NCBI GenBank assembly: GCA_001784175.1
Contig: MFPR01000028.1
Location: 255,606-319,605, forward strand
Length of the DNA: 64,000 nt
Reading direction: 5' to 3'
Origin: Candidatus Lindowbacteria bacterium RIFCSPLOWO2_12_FULL_62_27
GTDB lineage: Bacteria > Lindowbacteria > 2-12-FULL-62-27
The notes under the pieces were generated by a model. The model was not told where the DNA came from. It saw only the letters and a program-made list of their open reading frames with translations, and did not search any database. The first letter of the stretch is position 1; each line of letters opens with the position of its first letter. A program made the translations under genes and the position numbers. This document shows, one piece after another, positions 57,366 through 64,000 of this stretch.

Positions 57366-59140
57366 GCCACAGCTCCTCCCGCCGCCACCTGCGCTGCCTG
57401 CGCGGCCTTTTGTCGGTTTGTCCGCCATTGAACAAACAATCCCACCGCCAGCACCGAAATGATCGGACACACCGACGCCATCGCCAGAATGCCGAATCCT
57501 TCCGCGGCGCTGACCGCGTTGCCGAATCCCAATCCCATGGCGAGCACCAGGGGAACCGTCACGGGTCCCGTCGTCACGCCGGCGCTGTCCCAGCCGATGT
57601 TCACGTATTCTTCCGAAGAGAAATGCGTCATGATCAGCAGCGGGATGTACGACCCGATCAGCATCCATGCCAGCGGCCAATTGTACAGAATCTTCAGTAT
57701 GCCGATGGAAATGCCGGCGGCCACCCCGACCGCAACAGAGTACATGAGCGCCGATTTTTTAAATGCTCCGTTTGAAAGATTCTCGACCGTGAGGCCGAGG
57801 GCGTTCAGGGCCGGTTCCGCCAGCGTCGCGCCAAAGCCCAGCGCGTAGGCGAAAATCATCGCCAAGAGGACGCCGACGAAATAGGCATACAGCGGCGAGG
57901 ATGGAATGGTGTCGAGCCGCATGAACGCGGCCGGAACGATCTGTCCCGACTGGTCGCCCAGCTTGGCGAGACCGTAGGTTAATCCGATATTGAAGAGAAT
58001 CATCCCGATGATGGACAGCGTGATGCCGTACGTCAGAATTCCGGTATTTCGGATTTTTTCCCGCAGGACGAAAATCAACACCATGAACAGAAACGCGATG
58101 AGCGGCAGGATGGCTCGAAGGGACATGACAATCTCAAGCCCCGGGCTGGCCTGGTACCAGGTCGGCTCGCCTGAGGCCGCCGCCGCTTCGGCGGCCGCTT
58201 TCGCGCTCGCCAGAATGGTCTCGGTCGGAACAGTGAGGTAGATGAAAATACCGAGCCCCAATACCATCAGGATCGGAAAAACGGATGCCAGCGTCACGAT
58301 GCCGAATCCCGACAGGCTCCCGCCGCCCTTGCCGACGGCCGTCGCCACGCCGATGCCCAGCGCCAGCACCACCGGCACGGTGACCGGCCCGGTGGTCACG
58401 CCGCCGCAGTCCCAAGCCAGGCCGATGACGGCGCGCAAATTAGGATTGTAATTGCAGTAGGCGGTGACCGCCATGGTCGGGATCAGGGAGGAGTAGATCA
58501 GAGGTTTTAGACTCCAGCCATAGACGAATCTCAAGGTTCCCAGCGTTGCGGCGATGCCCACTCCGATCCCGACCATGACGACGGTCCACTGCGCGTAGGT
58601 GTTCAAGAGCGCATACAAAATGGGAGCGCTCTCCGGTTTGACCAGTCTCCCCGCGTACTGCAGGGCGCCGATGGCGGGTTCGGCGTAGGTGACGAGCACG
58701 CCGAGAACAAACGCGATCAAGAGAACGACCGGCAGCGGCCGCTTGGTCGGCAGCATGTTCCCGATGACTTCGGCGAACGGCATGATCCCGAGTTTCAGGC
58801 CTTCCATGTAAAACATCAGCCCGAGGATGACCGCAAGAAGCCCGCCATTGATGACGTAGGGGTCGGCGACACCCTGCCGCAGAATGATCAACTGAAAGAG
58901 CACGAGGTACACGCCCAGCGGCACCACAGCGCGCAACTGCTCCGCGAGCCGCGGCGTCACGTACGGCTTGAGTATCCGCGCCGTCTCCTTCGGCGTCACC
59001 TTCAGTTTCGCGGGCTTGTAGGGAATGGGCTTCCCGTCCGGCCCCTTCTGGATTTTGGGCATGAGAAGATTGTAGCTGAGCTGACTCTGCTGAACGGAGA
59101 CTTCCCGTGCAAATTCTCCGAATCGAACTGCCTTTTCCAT
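57362..59140 (-). CDS. DUF1538 membrane protein (two-repeat, UmpAB-like)
   Basis: This 592-residue protein has two homologous membrane halves (about 70-320 and 345-575). Each carries the same signature: WDCGGVTTGPVTVPVVLALG near residue 243 and WDSAGVTTGPVTVPLVLAMG near residue 516. Each also has a YAEPAIGAL/LAEPALNAL segment. The first 65 residues are hydrophilic and cytoplasmic. DUF1538 proteins occur as one fused or two separate genes; a pair called UmpAB from a Halomonas species has been described as a monovalent cation/proton antiporter, which I recall but cannot verify here. It heads the PII-containing operon. The region upstream to 59232 has no clear promoter. Confidence 0.85.
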   Translation of the reverse strand: MEKAVRFGEFAREVSVQQSQLSYNLLMPKIQKGPDGKPIPYKPAKLKVTPKETARILKPYVTPRLAEQLRAVVPLGVYLVLFQLIILRQGVADPYVINGGLLAVILGLMFYMEGLKLGIMPFAEVIGNMLPTKRPLPVVLLIAFVLGVLVTYAEPAIGALQYAGRLVKPESAPILYALLNTYAQWTVVMVGIGVGIAATLGTLRFVYGWSLKPLIYSSLIPTMAVTAYCNYNPNLRAVIGLAWDCGGVTTGPVTVPVVLALGIGVATAVGKGGGSLSGFGIVTLASVFPILMVLGLGIFIYLTVPTETILASAKAAAEAAAASGEPTWYQASPGLEIVMSLRAILPLIAFLFMVLIFVLREKIRNTGILTYGITLSIIGMILFNIGLTYGLAKLGDQSGQIVPAAFMRLDTIPSSPLYAYFVGVLLAMIFAYALGFGATLAEPALNALGLTVENLSNGAFKKSALMYSVAVGVAAGISIGILKILYNWPLAWMLIGSYIPLLIMTHFSSEEYVNIGWDSAGVTTGPVTVPLVLAMGLGFGNAVSAAEGFGILAMASVCPIISVLAVGLFVQWRTNRQKAAQAAQVAAGGAVA

Positions 59141-59231
59141 CTTTTACACTTTCACCTGACCGGTCGTGGGCGCGCGCATGGCTGAGTAAAATCGTTACTA
59201 TGCAGGCGCCGTGTTTGCAAGACCGCGATGA

Positions 59232-60275
59232 CTATTTGGCGGCGGCCTGATGAAGTACCCGCTGCGGAAACGGGATCTCGATCCCCTCGCGCCCGAAGCG
59301 CTCATGGACGCGCTTGATGAATTCGTGCGTCGCCAGGTGCTGGTCCTCGAATGCCATCACCCGGAGCAGGATCATGAAATCGACGGATGACTCGCCGAAG
59401 GCCTGATACCGCAGAATCGGTTCGAAGCCCGGGATCGCGCCCGGAACCTCCCTCTGCACGCCCGCCGCCACCTCCAGCGCCACGCGCTCGACGCGGGACA
59501 GATCGCTCGCGTACGAAACGCCGAGCCGCACGGGAACGGAAAACTCGCGTCGCGGGAGATTCAGATTCGTCACCACCGCCTGCGCGATTTTGGTGTTTGG
59601 GATCAGGATGAAATTGTCCGCCCGGTCGCAGATCGTGGTCGACCGCCAGCCGATGTCCCTCACGAATCCCTCCGCGCCGCTGTCGAGTTTGATGTAATCC
59701 CCCAGGCGGATCTGGCGGTTGACGATGATGTAGATGCCCGAAAACAGATTTGACAGCGTGTCCTGCAGCGCCAGCGCGACGGCCAGGGAGCCGACGCCGA
59801 GCGCCGTGAGGAGCGGCGCGATCGAGATGTCGAGGTTGGCGAGGATGAGCAGGAGGCCCATCCCGTAGATGACGAGCCGCGTCAGGTTTTCGAGGAGCGT
59901 GGTCGTGCCGAGCGCCAGCCGCGTCGCGACGGAGTGGATCCACACGACGGCGATCCGGGCGATGGCCAGCGACACCGAGAGGACAAACAGGACCATCAGC
60001 AGGTGGTCGATGTGCCGGATCCAGAGCGGATGCAGGCCGCGCAGCGGCGACAGCCGCAGGCCGACGACGATGCCGGCCAGCGTGAACCAGAACGGAATGT
60101 GCCGCCGGCCGGCCGCGTACAGCACCTCTTTCATCTGCGGCTCGACTTTCTCGAAAAACCGCGCGAGGGGCCGAAGCAGAACGGCCGGCGCCAGAAATCC
60201 GGCGATGGCGGCGGCCAAAAAGATCAGAATGGGTTTGAGCCACGGTCCGGCCCATGCAAGCATTGGGATGTCCAT
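59232..60275 (-). CDS. mscS: small-conductance mechanosensitive channel (MscS family)
   Basis: This 347-residue protein has four predicted transmembrane helices: one at 16-34, then about 60-80, 90-115 and the pore-lining helix with Gly/Ala packing in ALGVGSLAVALALQDTLSNLFSG (about 157-179, cited in part). The beta domain follows with IIVNRQIRLGDYIKL and GFVRDIGWRSTTI, then NFILIPNTKIAQAVVTNL, standard MscS hallmarks. The C-terminal alpha/beta domain ends near FGREGIEIPFPQRVLH. It opens on hypo-osmotic shock to release solutes; the trehalose genes next door supply a compatible solute, so an osmotic-stress grouping is plausible. Confidence 0.93.
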   Translation of the reverse strand: MDIPMLAWAGPWLKPILIFLAAAIAGFLAPAVLLRPLARFFEKVEPQMKEVLYAAGRRHIPFWFTLAGIVVGLRLSPLRGLHPLWIRHIDHLLMVLFVLSVSLAIARIAVVWIHSVATRLALGTTTLLENLTRLVIYGMGLLLILANLDISIAPLLTALGVGSLAVALALQDTLSNLFSGIYIIVNRQIRLGDYIKLDSGAEGFVRDIGWRSTTICDRADNFILIPNTKIAQAVVTNLNLPRREFSVPVRLGVSYASDLSRVERVALEVAAGVQREVPGAIPGFEPILRYQAFGESSVDFMILLRVMAFEDQHLATHEFIKRVHERFGREGIEIPFPQRVLHQAAAK

Positions 60276-60318
60276 TGATTATTATTTCGTCACAAACGGG
60301 CGGAATCTTGTTGAAAAT

Positions 60319-61116
60319 TTACCGGCGGCGCCGTCTCCAGCGGGCGATCAGCCTCCTCAGAAACTCGGTCACCTCCGACGGATCCTTCAGCCGATAATTC
60401 CCGCCGGCCGGCCGGTGTCCGACGGCGATGCCGGCGCCCCGGCCGCGCACGGCGCGCAGGAGATCCGCGTCCGTGCGGTCGTCGCCGATCGCGATGCAGA
60501 AGTCGCGTTCCACCGGCCGCTCCCCGCAGAGCGCCGTCACGGCGAGTCCCTTGTGGGCTGCGACGGCCTTTGCCTCGATCGCGCCTTTCCCCCGCATCAC
60601 CCGCAAGACGCCCTTGTCTACGGGGGGCCGCAGCAGGCTCAGGAAATGCCGGCACACGGCCCGGCGCCGGCCGGGGGCGGCTCGCCGGTAGTGGAGGGAC
60701 ACGGCGAATTTCTTGTCTTCGACGGAAAACGTTTCGTCCGCGACGCCTCGCATGCCTGCGAGAATCCTGCGGACGGCAGGCCGCGCTTCGGGCGCGTCGA
60801 TCAGAAGCCGCACGCGGCCCATTCCCCGCGCGCACTCGGCGCCGTGCGTTCCGACGTACCACGCCCGCCGAAGCGGCATAAGGCTGCGCATGCCGCGAAT
60901 CGACCGCCCCGTCACGATCGCCAGGGTGACGCCGCGCGTGCGAGCGATTCGGCGCATCAGCGCCACCAGCGCGCGTCCGGGCACGGCGTCTTCCGGCCGG
61001 GGCGCGATGGGCTTGAGCGTGCCATCGTAGTCGAGAAACAGCACGAGCCTTCGGGCGCGCGCCATCCGCCCGGCGATGTCGCGCAGAATTTTTGCGGGTG
61101 TCGTAAAGCGCATCAT
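60319..61116 (-). CDS. otsB: trehalose-6-phosphate phosphatase
   Basis: This 265-residue HAD phosphatase converts trehalose-6-phosphate to trehalose. Motif I is LFLDYDGTLKPIAPRPEDA (about 26-44) with the catalytic aspartates, motif II is AIVTGRSI (about 66-73), the substrate-specific GTHGAE follows at about 89-94, and the late motif is GDDRTDADLLRAV (about 212-224). The GTHGAE and GDDRTD motifs are specific to OtsB rather than general HAD phosphatases. The C-terminus is a run of arginines. The synthase partner lies on the other strand across tRNA-His. Confidence 0.93.
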   Translation of the reverse strand: MMRFTTPAKILRDIAGRMARARRLVLFLDYDGTLKPIAPRPEDAVPGRALVALMRRIARTRGVTLAIVTGRSIRGMRSLMPLRRAWYVGTHGAECARGMGRVRLLIDAPEARPAVRRILAGMRGVADETFSVEDKKFAVSLHYRRAAPGRRRAVCRHFLSLLRPPVDKGVLRVMRGKGAIEAKAVAAHKGLAVTALCGERPVERDFCIAIGDDRTDADLLRAVRGRGAGIAVGHRPAGGNYRLKDPSEVTEFLRRLIARWRRRRR

Positions 61117-61200
61117 CTGCGCGTTGTACCTGTTCGAGCCGGCCTGTCAAGCCGACGGATTGATCGACCTCCTTCGCGATGGTAATAAGATGAAGGAAAT

Positions 61201-61273
61201 GGTGGCTATAGCTCAGCGGCAGAGCACCTGACTGTGGCTCAGGGGGTCGCGGGTTCAAATCCCGTTAGCCACC
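61201..61273 (+). tRNA. tRNA-His (GTG)
   Basis: The cloverleaf can be drawn fully. The acceptor stem GTGGCTA/TAGCCAC carries the extra 5' G-1 (61201) opposite C73 that is unique to tRNA-His. The D arm is GCTC...GAGC, the anticodon stem CCTGA/TCAGG encloses loop CTGTGGC with anticodon GTG, and the T arm is CGGGTTCAAATCCCG. The 3' CCA is not completely encoded (CAT follows C73), so it must be added enzymatically. Confidence 0.96.
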
Positions 61274-61332
61274 CATCTATTTGCCAACCGCGCGTTCCCA
61301 TCGTCGATGTTTCAGGATAAGCTCATCTCACC

Positions 61333-63597
61333 ATGCGCATCAGCCTTCGTCTGATTGTCTCTTTGGTGGTCGCCGTGTCCGTGGTGGCCTGTTTCTTCGC
61401 GTATGTCCAGGTCGGCCAGGAGAAGGAGCGGCACAGCGACGAACTGGACCGCCGGTCCCGGCTCCTGGCGGAAAGTCTTCAGGAAACGATTGGCCCGCTG
61501 ATCGAGAAGGGACCGTCCGGCGATTTGGAACGGCTCGTGGAGAAATATGGAAACCGTGAACGGCTGGCCGGAGTGGCGGTCTACGACGCCAGGGAAAGTC
61601 CCCTCGCCGTCACGGCCAGCCTGTCCGCCGCCCTGCCCACGCCTCTGCCGATGGTGGGCGAGGCGATGCGGGGCGACGTCGATGTCGGCCGGTTTGAGAC
61701 ATTCGGCGGGAGGGAAATGCACGTCTATGCCATGCCCCTTCGGATTGGAGAAAGTATCGCGGGCTGCCTCCTGATCTTTCATGACGCGACGTTCATCCGG
61801 ATTCAACTGTCCCGAATCTGGCGCCAGACATTTCAGCGGTTGCTGGTGCAGATGGTGCTGATCGCGATCGTGACCTTGCTGATCGTCCGCTGGAGCATCG
61901 CAGGACCGATCGCGCGGATGGCGGACTGGATGAAAAATCTCCGCGCCGGAGACGTCGGCGAGCCGTTTTCGGCGCCCAAGGAAGACCTGTTTTCACCCAT
62001 CGCCAAGGAAGCCTCCCGCTTCGCCCTGCATCTGACGATTGCGAAGCAGGCCGCGGAGGATGAGGCGCGGCTTCGTCAGGAGGCGTCGACCCTCTGGACG
62101 CCCGATCGGTTGAGAGAACATGTCCGGTCGAAATTGCAGGGCAGCCCCCTGTGTGTGGTTTCCAATCGCGAGCCTTACATGCACATTCGGCGCGGCCGCA
62201 AAGTCGAGTGCATTGTTCCCGCCGGCGGACTCGTGACCGCCTTGGAGCCTGTCCTGCGATCCTGCAGCGGCACCTGGATCGCCCATGGTTCCGGCGACGC
62301 CGACTGGGAAGGCTTGGACGAAAAAAATCGCATCAAGGTTCCGCCCGATGATCCGCTCTACACGCTGAAACGGGTGGCGCTCACCAAAGAGGAGGAGAAC
62401 GGATATTACTACGGGTTTGCCAACGAGGGACTCTGGCCGCTCTGTCATATCGCGCATACCCGGCCGGTCTTCCGGGCAGAGGACTGGGCGTATTACCAGA
62501 AAGCCAACCGGAAATTCGCCGCCGCAGTACTGGAGGAACTGAAGGACGTGGCGTCGCCCTGCGTTTTGATCCAAGATTATCATTTCGCCCTCCTGCCCCG
62601 GATGATCAAGGACGAACGGCCGGACGCGCGCATCGCGCTCTTCTGGCACATCCCCTGGACCAACCCCGAGGCGTTCGGCATCTGCCCCTGGCAGAGGGAG
62701 CTTCTCTACGGAATGCTGGGTGCGGATTTGATCGGCTACCACACGCAGTTCCACTGCAATAATTTCCTGGACACGGTCGACCGCGCGCTCGAATCCCGCA
62801 TCGATTGGGAGCGATTCGCCGTCAAGAAAGAAGGCCATACCACCCTCGTCAAACCGTTTCCCATCAGCGTCGCCTTCCCGGAAACGTTTCAGGACACCGC
62901 CGGCGCGGACCTGGTGGACCGCGACGCCCTTTTGAAGGAACACGGGATCAGGGCCAAGTATCTGGGGATCGGCGTTGAGCGGATGGATTACACCAAGGGC
63001 GTGCTGGAGCGGTTCCGGGCGATCGAGCGCTTTTTGGAAAAAAATCCCGCCTACCAGGGCGAGTTTGTCTTCGTCCAGATCGGCGCGCCCAGCCGCACGC
63101 ACATCAAGCGGTACCAGGACTTTCTGTCGGAAGTGGAGTCCGAGGCCGACCGGATCAACTGGAGGTTTCCGCCCAAGGATTACAAACCCATTGTTTTTCT
63201 AAAGAAGCACCACAGCCATCAGGAGATTTTGCCCTTTTACAAAGCAGCCGACCTCTGCATGGTCACGTCGCTTCATGACGGCATGAACCTCGTCGCCAAG
63301 GAATTCGTGGCGGCCCGGGATGATCAGAACGGCGCGCTGATTCTAAGCCGTTTCACAGGCGCCTCCCGGGAACTTCGCGACGCGCTCATCGTCAATCCCT
63401 ACGATATCGAACAAATGGCCGAGTCCATCCGCTACGCGCTGGAGATGGATCCTGAAGAGCGGTCCGCGCGGATGGGCCGGATGCGAGAAACGGTTCGGGA
63501 ACACAACGTCTACCGCTGGGCCGGCAATCTCGTCGAAGAGCTCACCAAAATCCGAATTGACGAACGGCCGGCTCCCGCCGGCGTAGGCACAAATTAG
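61333..63597 (+). CDS. membrane-anchored sensor-like/HAMP protein fused to trehalose-6-phosphate synthase (GT20)
   Basis: This 754-residue protein has TM1 at about 5-24, an extracytoplasmic sensor-like region at about 25-155, TM2 at about 170-188 and a HAMP-like linker (about 186-238, GPIARMADWMKNLRAGDVGE). Residues about 270-735 are a complete glycosyltransferase-20 domain, making trehalose-6-phosphate from UDP- or GDP-glucose and glucose-6-phosphate. Catalytic motifs match OtsA: VVSNREPYMHIRRG (about 276-289), LIQDYHFALLPRM (about 413-425), VERMDYTKGVLERF (about 552-565) and DGMNLVAKEFVAARD (about 651-665). OtsA is normally soluble and about 470 residues. Here membrane sensing may control synthesis directly. 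The phosphatase gene is nearby but divergent, across tRNA-His. Confidence 0.9.
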   Translation: MRISLRLIVSLVVAVSVVACFFAYVQVGQEKERHSDELDRRSRLLAESLQETIGPLIEKGPSGDLERLVEKYGNRERLAGVAVYDARESPLAVTASLSAALPTPLPMVGEAMRGDVDVGRFETFGGREMHVYAMPLRIGESIAGCLLIFHDATFIRIQLSRIWRQTFQRLLVQMVLIAIVTLLIVRWSIAGPIARMADWMKNLRAGDVGEPFSAPKEDLFSPIAKEASRFALHLTIAKQAAEDEARLRQEASTLWTPDRLREHVRSKLQGSPLCVVSNREPYMHIRRGRKVECIVPAGGLVTALEPVLRSCSGTWIAHGSGDADWEGLDEKNRIKVPPDDPLYTLKRVALTKEEENGYYYGFANEGLWPLCHIAHTRPVFRAEDWAYYQKANRKFAAAVLEELKDVASPCVLIQDYHFALLPRMIKDERPDARIALFWHIPWTNPEAFGICPWQRELLYGMLGADLIGYHTQFHCNNFLDTVDRALESRIDWERFAVKKEGHTTLVKPFPISVAFPETFQDTAGADLVDRDALLKEHGIRAKYLGIGVERMDYTKGVLERFRAIERFLEKNPAYQGEFVFVQIGAPSRTHIKRYQDFLSEVESEADRINWRFPPKDYKPIVFLKKHHSHQEILPFYKAADLCMVTSLHDGMNLVAKEFVAARDDQNGALILSRFTGASRELRDALIVNPYDIEQMAESIRYALEMDPEERSARMGRMRETVREHNVYRWAGNLVEELTKIRIDERPAPAGVGTN

Positions 63598-63600
63598 AGC

Positions 63601-63628
63601 TTGACGATCGGCGCCGATAGGGTATACT
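63601..63628 (+). promoter_or_regulatory. MazEF promoter with palindromic operator in the spacer
   Basis: TTGACG (63601-63606), 16 bp and TATACT (63623-63628) are followed by AGGAGG (63644-63649). The spacer holds the perfect palindrome ATCGGCGCCGAT (63607-63618), a likely MazE/MazEF autorepression site. Confidence 0.7.
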
Positions 63629-63656
63629 CATTGTAGACACCACAGGAGGCCTTTCA

Positions 63657-63899
63657 ATGACTACAACCGTTCAAAAATGGGGGAATAGCTTGGCTCTTAG
63701 GATACCGAGCGCTCTCGCCAAGGACGTTCATCTTCATCGGGGATCGGAAGTTGAGGTCGCAATTGTTGCAGGCGCAATGGTGATCAAGCCAAAGGGTCGG
63801 CGTAAATATTCTTTGCGCCAATTGCTCAAGGGAGTTACGAAGGAGAATCTTCATAAGGAACAGGATTGGGGCGGTCCTGTGGGGCGGGAAATCTGGTGA
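63657..63899 (+). CDS. mazE: MazE-type (AbrB fold) antitoxin
   Basis: This 80-residue protein starts TTTVQKWGNSLALRIPSALA, the swapped-hairpin DNA-binding domain of MazE/AbrB/SpoVT proteins (Q-K-W-G-N-S-L-A-x-R-I-P). EVEVAIVAGAMVIKPKGRRK follows as the closing strands, then a flexible acidic/Trp-containing tail (KEQDWGGPVGREIW) that should bind the toxin groove. A strong AGGAGG site lies seven bases upstream. Its stop codon overlaps the toxin start (GTGA). Confidence 0.9.
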   Translation: MTTTVQKWGNSLALRIPSALAKDVHLHRGSEVEVAIVAGAMVIKPKGRRKYSLRQLLKGVTKENLHKEQDWGGPVGREIW

Positions 63900-64000
63900 C
63901 TTCCGGCCCCTATTGTCCAAAACGCGGCGATGTCGTTTGGCTCAACTTCATTCCGCGGGCCGGCCGTGAGCAGGCGGGTCGCCGACCGGCGTTGACGCTT
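63896..64000 (+). CDS. mazF: MazF-type mRNA interferase, 5' part (cut by window end)
   Basis: The 35 visible residues start at GTG 63896. CPKRGDVVWLNFIPRAGREQ and GRRPALTL correspond to the opening R-G-D-V-x-W-x-x-x-x-P-x-x-G-x-E-Q-x-G-R-R-P-A-L of MazF/PemK toxins, which cut single-stranded mRNA. The gene overlaps mazE by four bases. The rest lies beyond the window. Confidence 0.9.
   Translation, partial: MTSGPYCPKRGDVVWLNFIPRAGREQAGRRPALTL

Noticed and set aside
63603-63620. The ATCGGCGCCGAT palindrome as a terminator for the GT20 gene
   Set aside because: There is no T-tract after it, and it sits exactly between a -35 and a -10 box, which fits an operator better.

Overview
This is a GC-rich, densely coded chromosomal window, with many stop/start overlaps of the ATGA, GTGA or TGATG type. 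It comes from an uncultured Gram-negative bacterium. The Gram-negative inference rests on a beta-barrel outer-membrane protein, an LptC-like lipoprotein, a TIGR04073 (exosortase-associated) exported protein, a NosD-type beta-helix surface protein with a FlgD-like C-terminus, and an MscS channel. Together with the futalosine menaquinone pathway, a nucleotide-transporter/HEAT protein and a membrane pyrophosphatase, this suggests a PVC-, Omnitrophota- or Elusimicrobia-like candidate phylum. That placement is an inference; no rRNA is present to test it.

Layout. 1-2.0 kb: the 3' end of fumarase, a ribbon-helix-helix/Doc toxin-antitoxin pair and a nucleotidyltransferase pair. 2.1-22.7 kb: a secreted/surface block holding a 16.4-kb gene (5,476 aa, nine beta-helix plus Fn3 modules), a GxxExxY protein, an outer-membrane barrel, a small exported protein, a FecR protein and the TIGR04073 protein, which has its own promoter and terminator. 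22.8-30.5 kb (minus): a cNMP-binding protein, an NTT/HEAT transporter, a ferredoxin-NADP reductase-like protein, an LptC-like lipoprotein, a CARDB-repeat protein and a small exported protein, with a perfect CRP-type palindrome upstream. 30.8-34.2 kb: mqnE-mqnA-mqnC-rsfS. 34.2-38.0 kb (minus): threonine synthase, MoeB-rhodanese, a HAD phosphatase and a GT2 enzyme. 38.0-44.7 kb: bluB, a Sel1-repeat protein, a NupC-like transporter, a CstA-like transporter and an SDR. 44.7-49.7 kb (minus): a glycosyltransferase, a YfhO-like membrane protein, an ornithine-cyclodeaminase/alanine-dehydrogenase-like enzyme and RidA. 49.8-53.5 kb: an N-acetyl sugar amidotransferase and a membrane pyrophosphatase. 53.5-55.5 kb: a hypothetical gene, a small decayed/repeat patch and two divergent toxin-antitoxin modules. 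55.5-59.1 kb (minus): a compact DUF1538-PII-PII-DUF1646 operon. 59.2-63.6 kb: MscS, OtsB, tRNA-His and a membrane sensor-like HAMP protein fused to trehalose-6-phosphate synthase. 63.6-64.0 kb: a MazEF module cut by the window edge.

Functional themes. Menaquinone is made by the futalosine route (MqnA, MqnE, MqnC), and BluB supplies the cobalamin lower ligand. The trehalose genes flank tRNA-His, and one of them is tethered to a membrane sensor-like module. PII-type signalling proteins are tied to two families of membrane transporters. Five toxin-antitoxin-like modules lie in 64 kb, three of them with clear palindromic operators at the promoter. Several promoters place the -10 box only 5-8 nt before an ATG, which suggests leaderless mRNAs. 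Short interspersed repeats (CACGAAGG hairpins, GCAATCC heptamers, 8-bp tandem repeats and a 28-bp palindrome) occur between genes and, unusually, in frame inside genes for secreted proteins.
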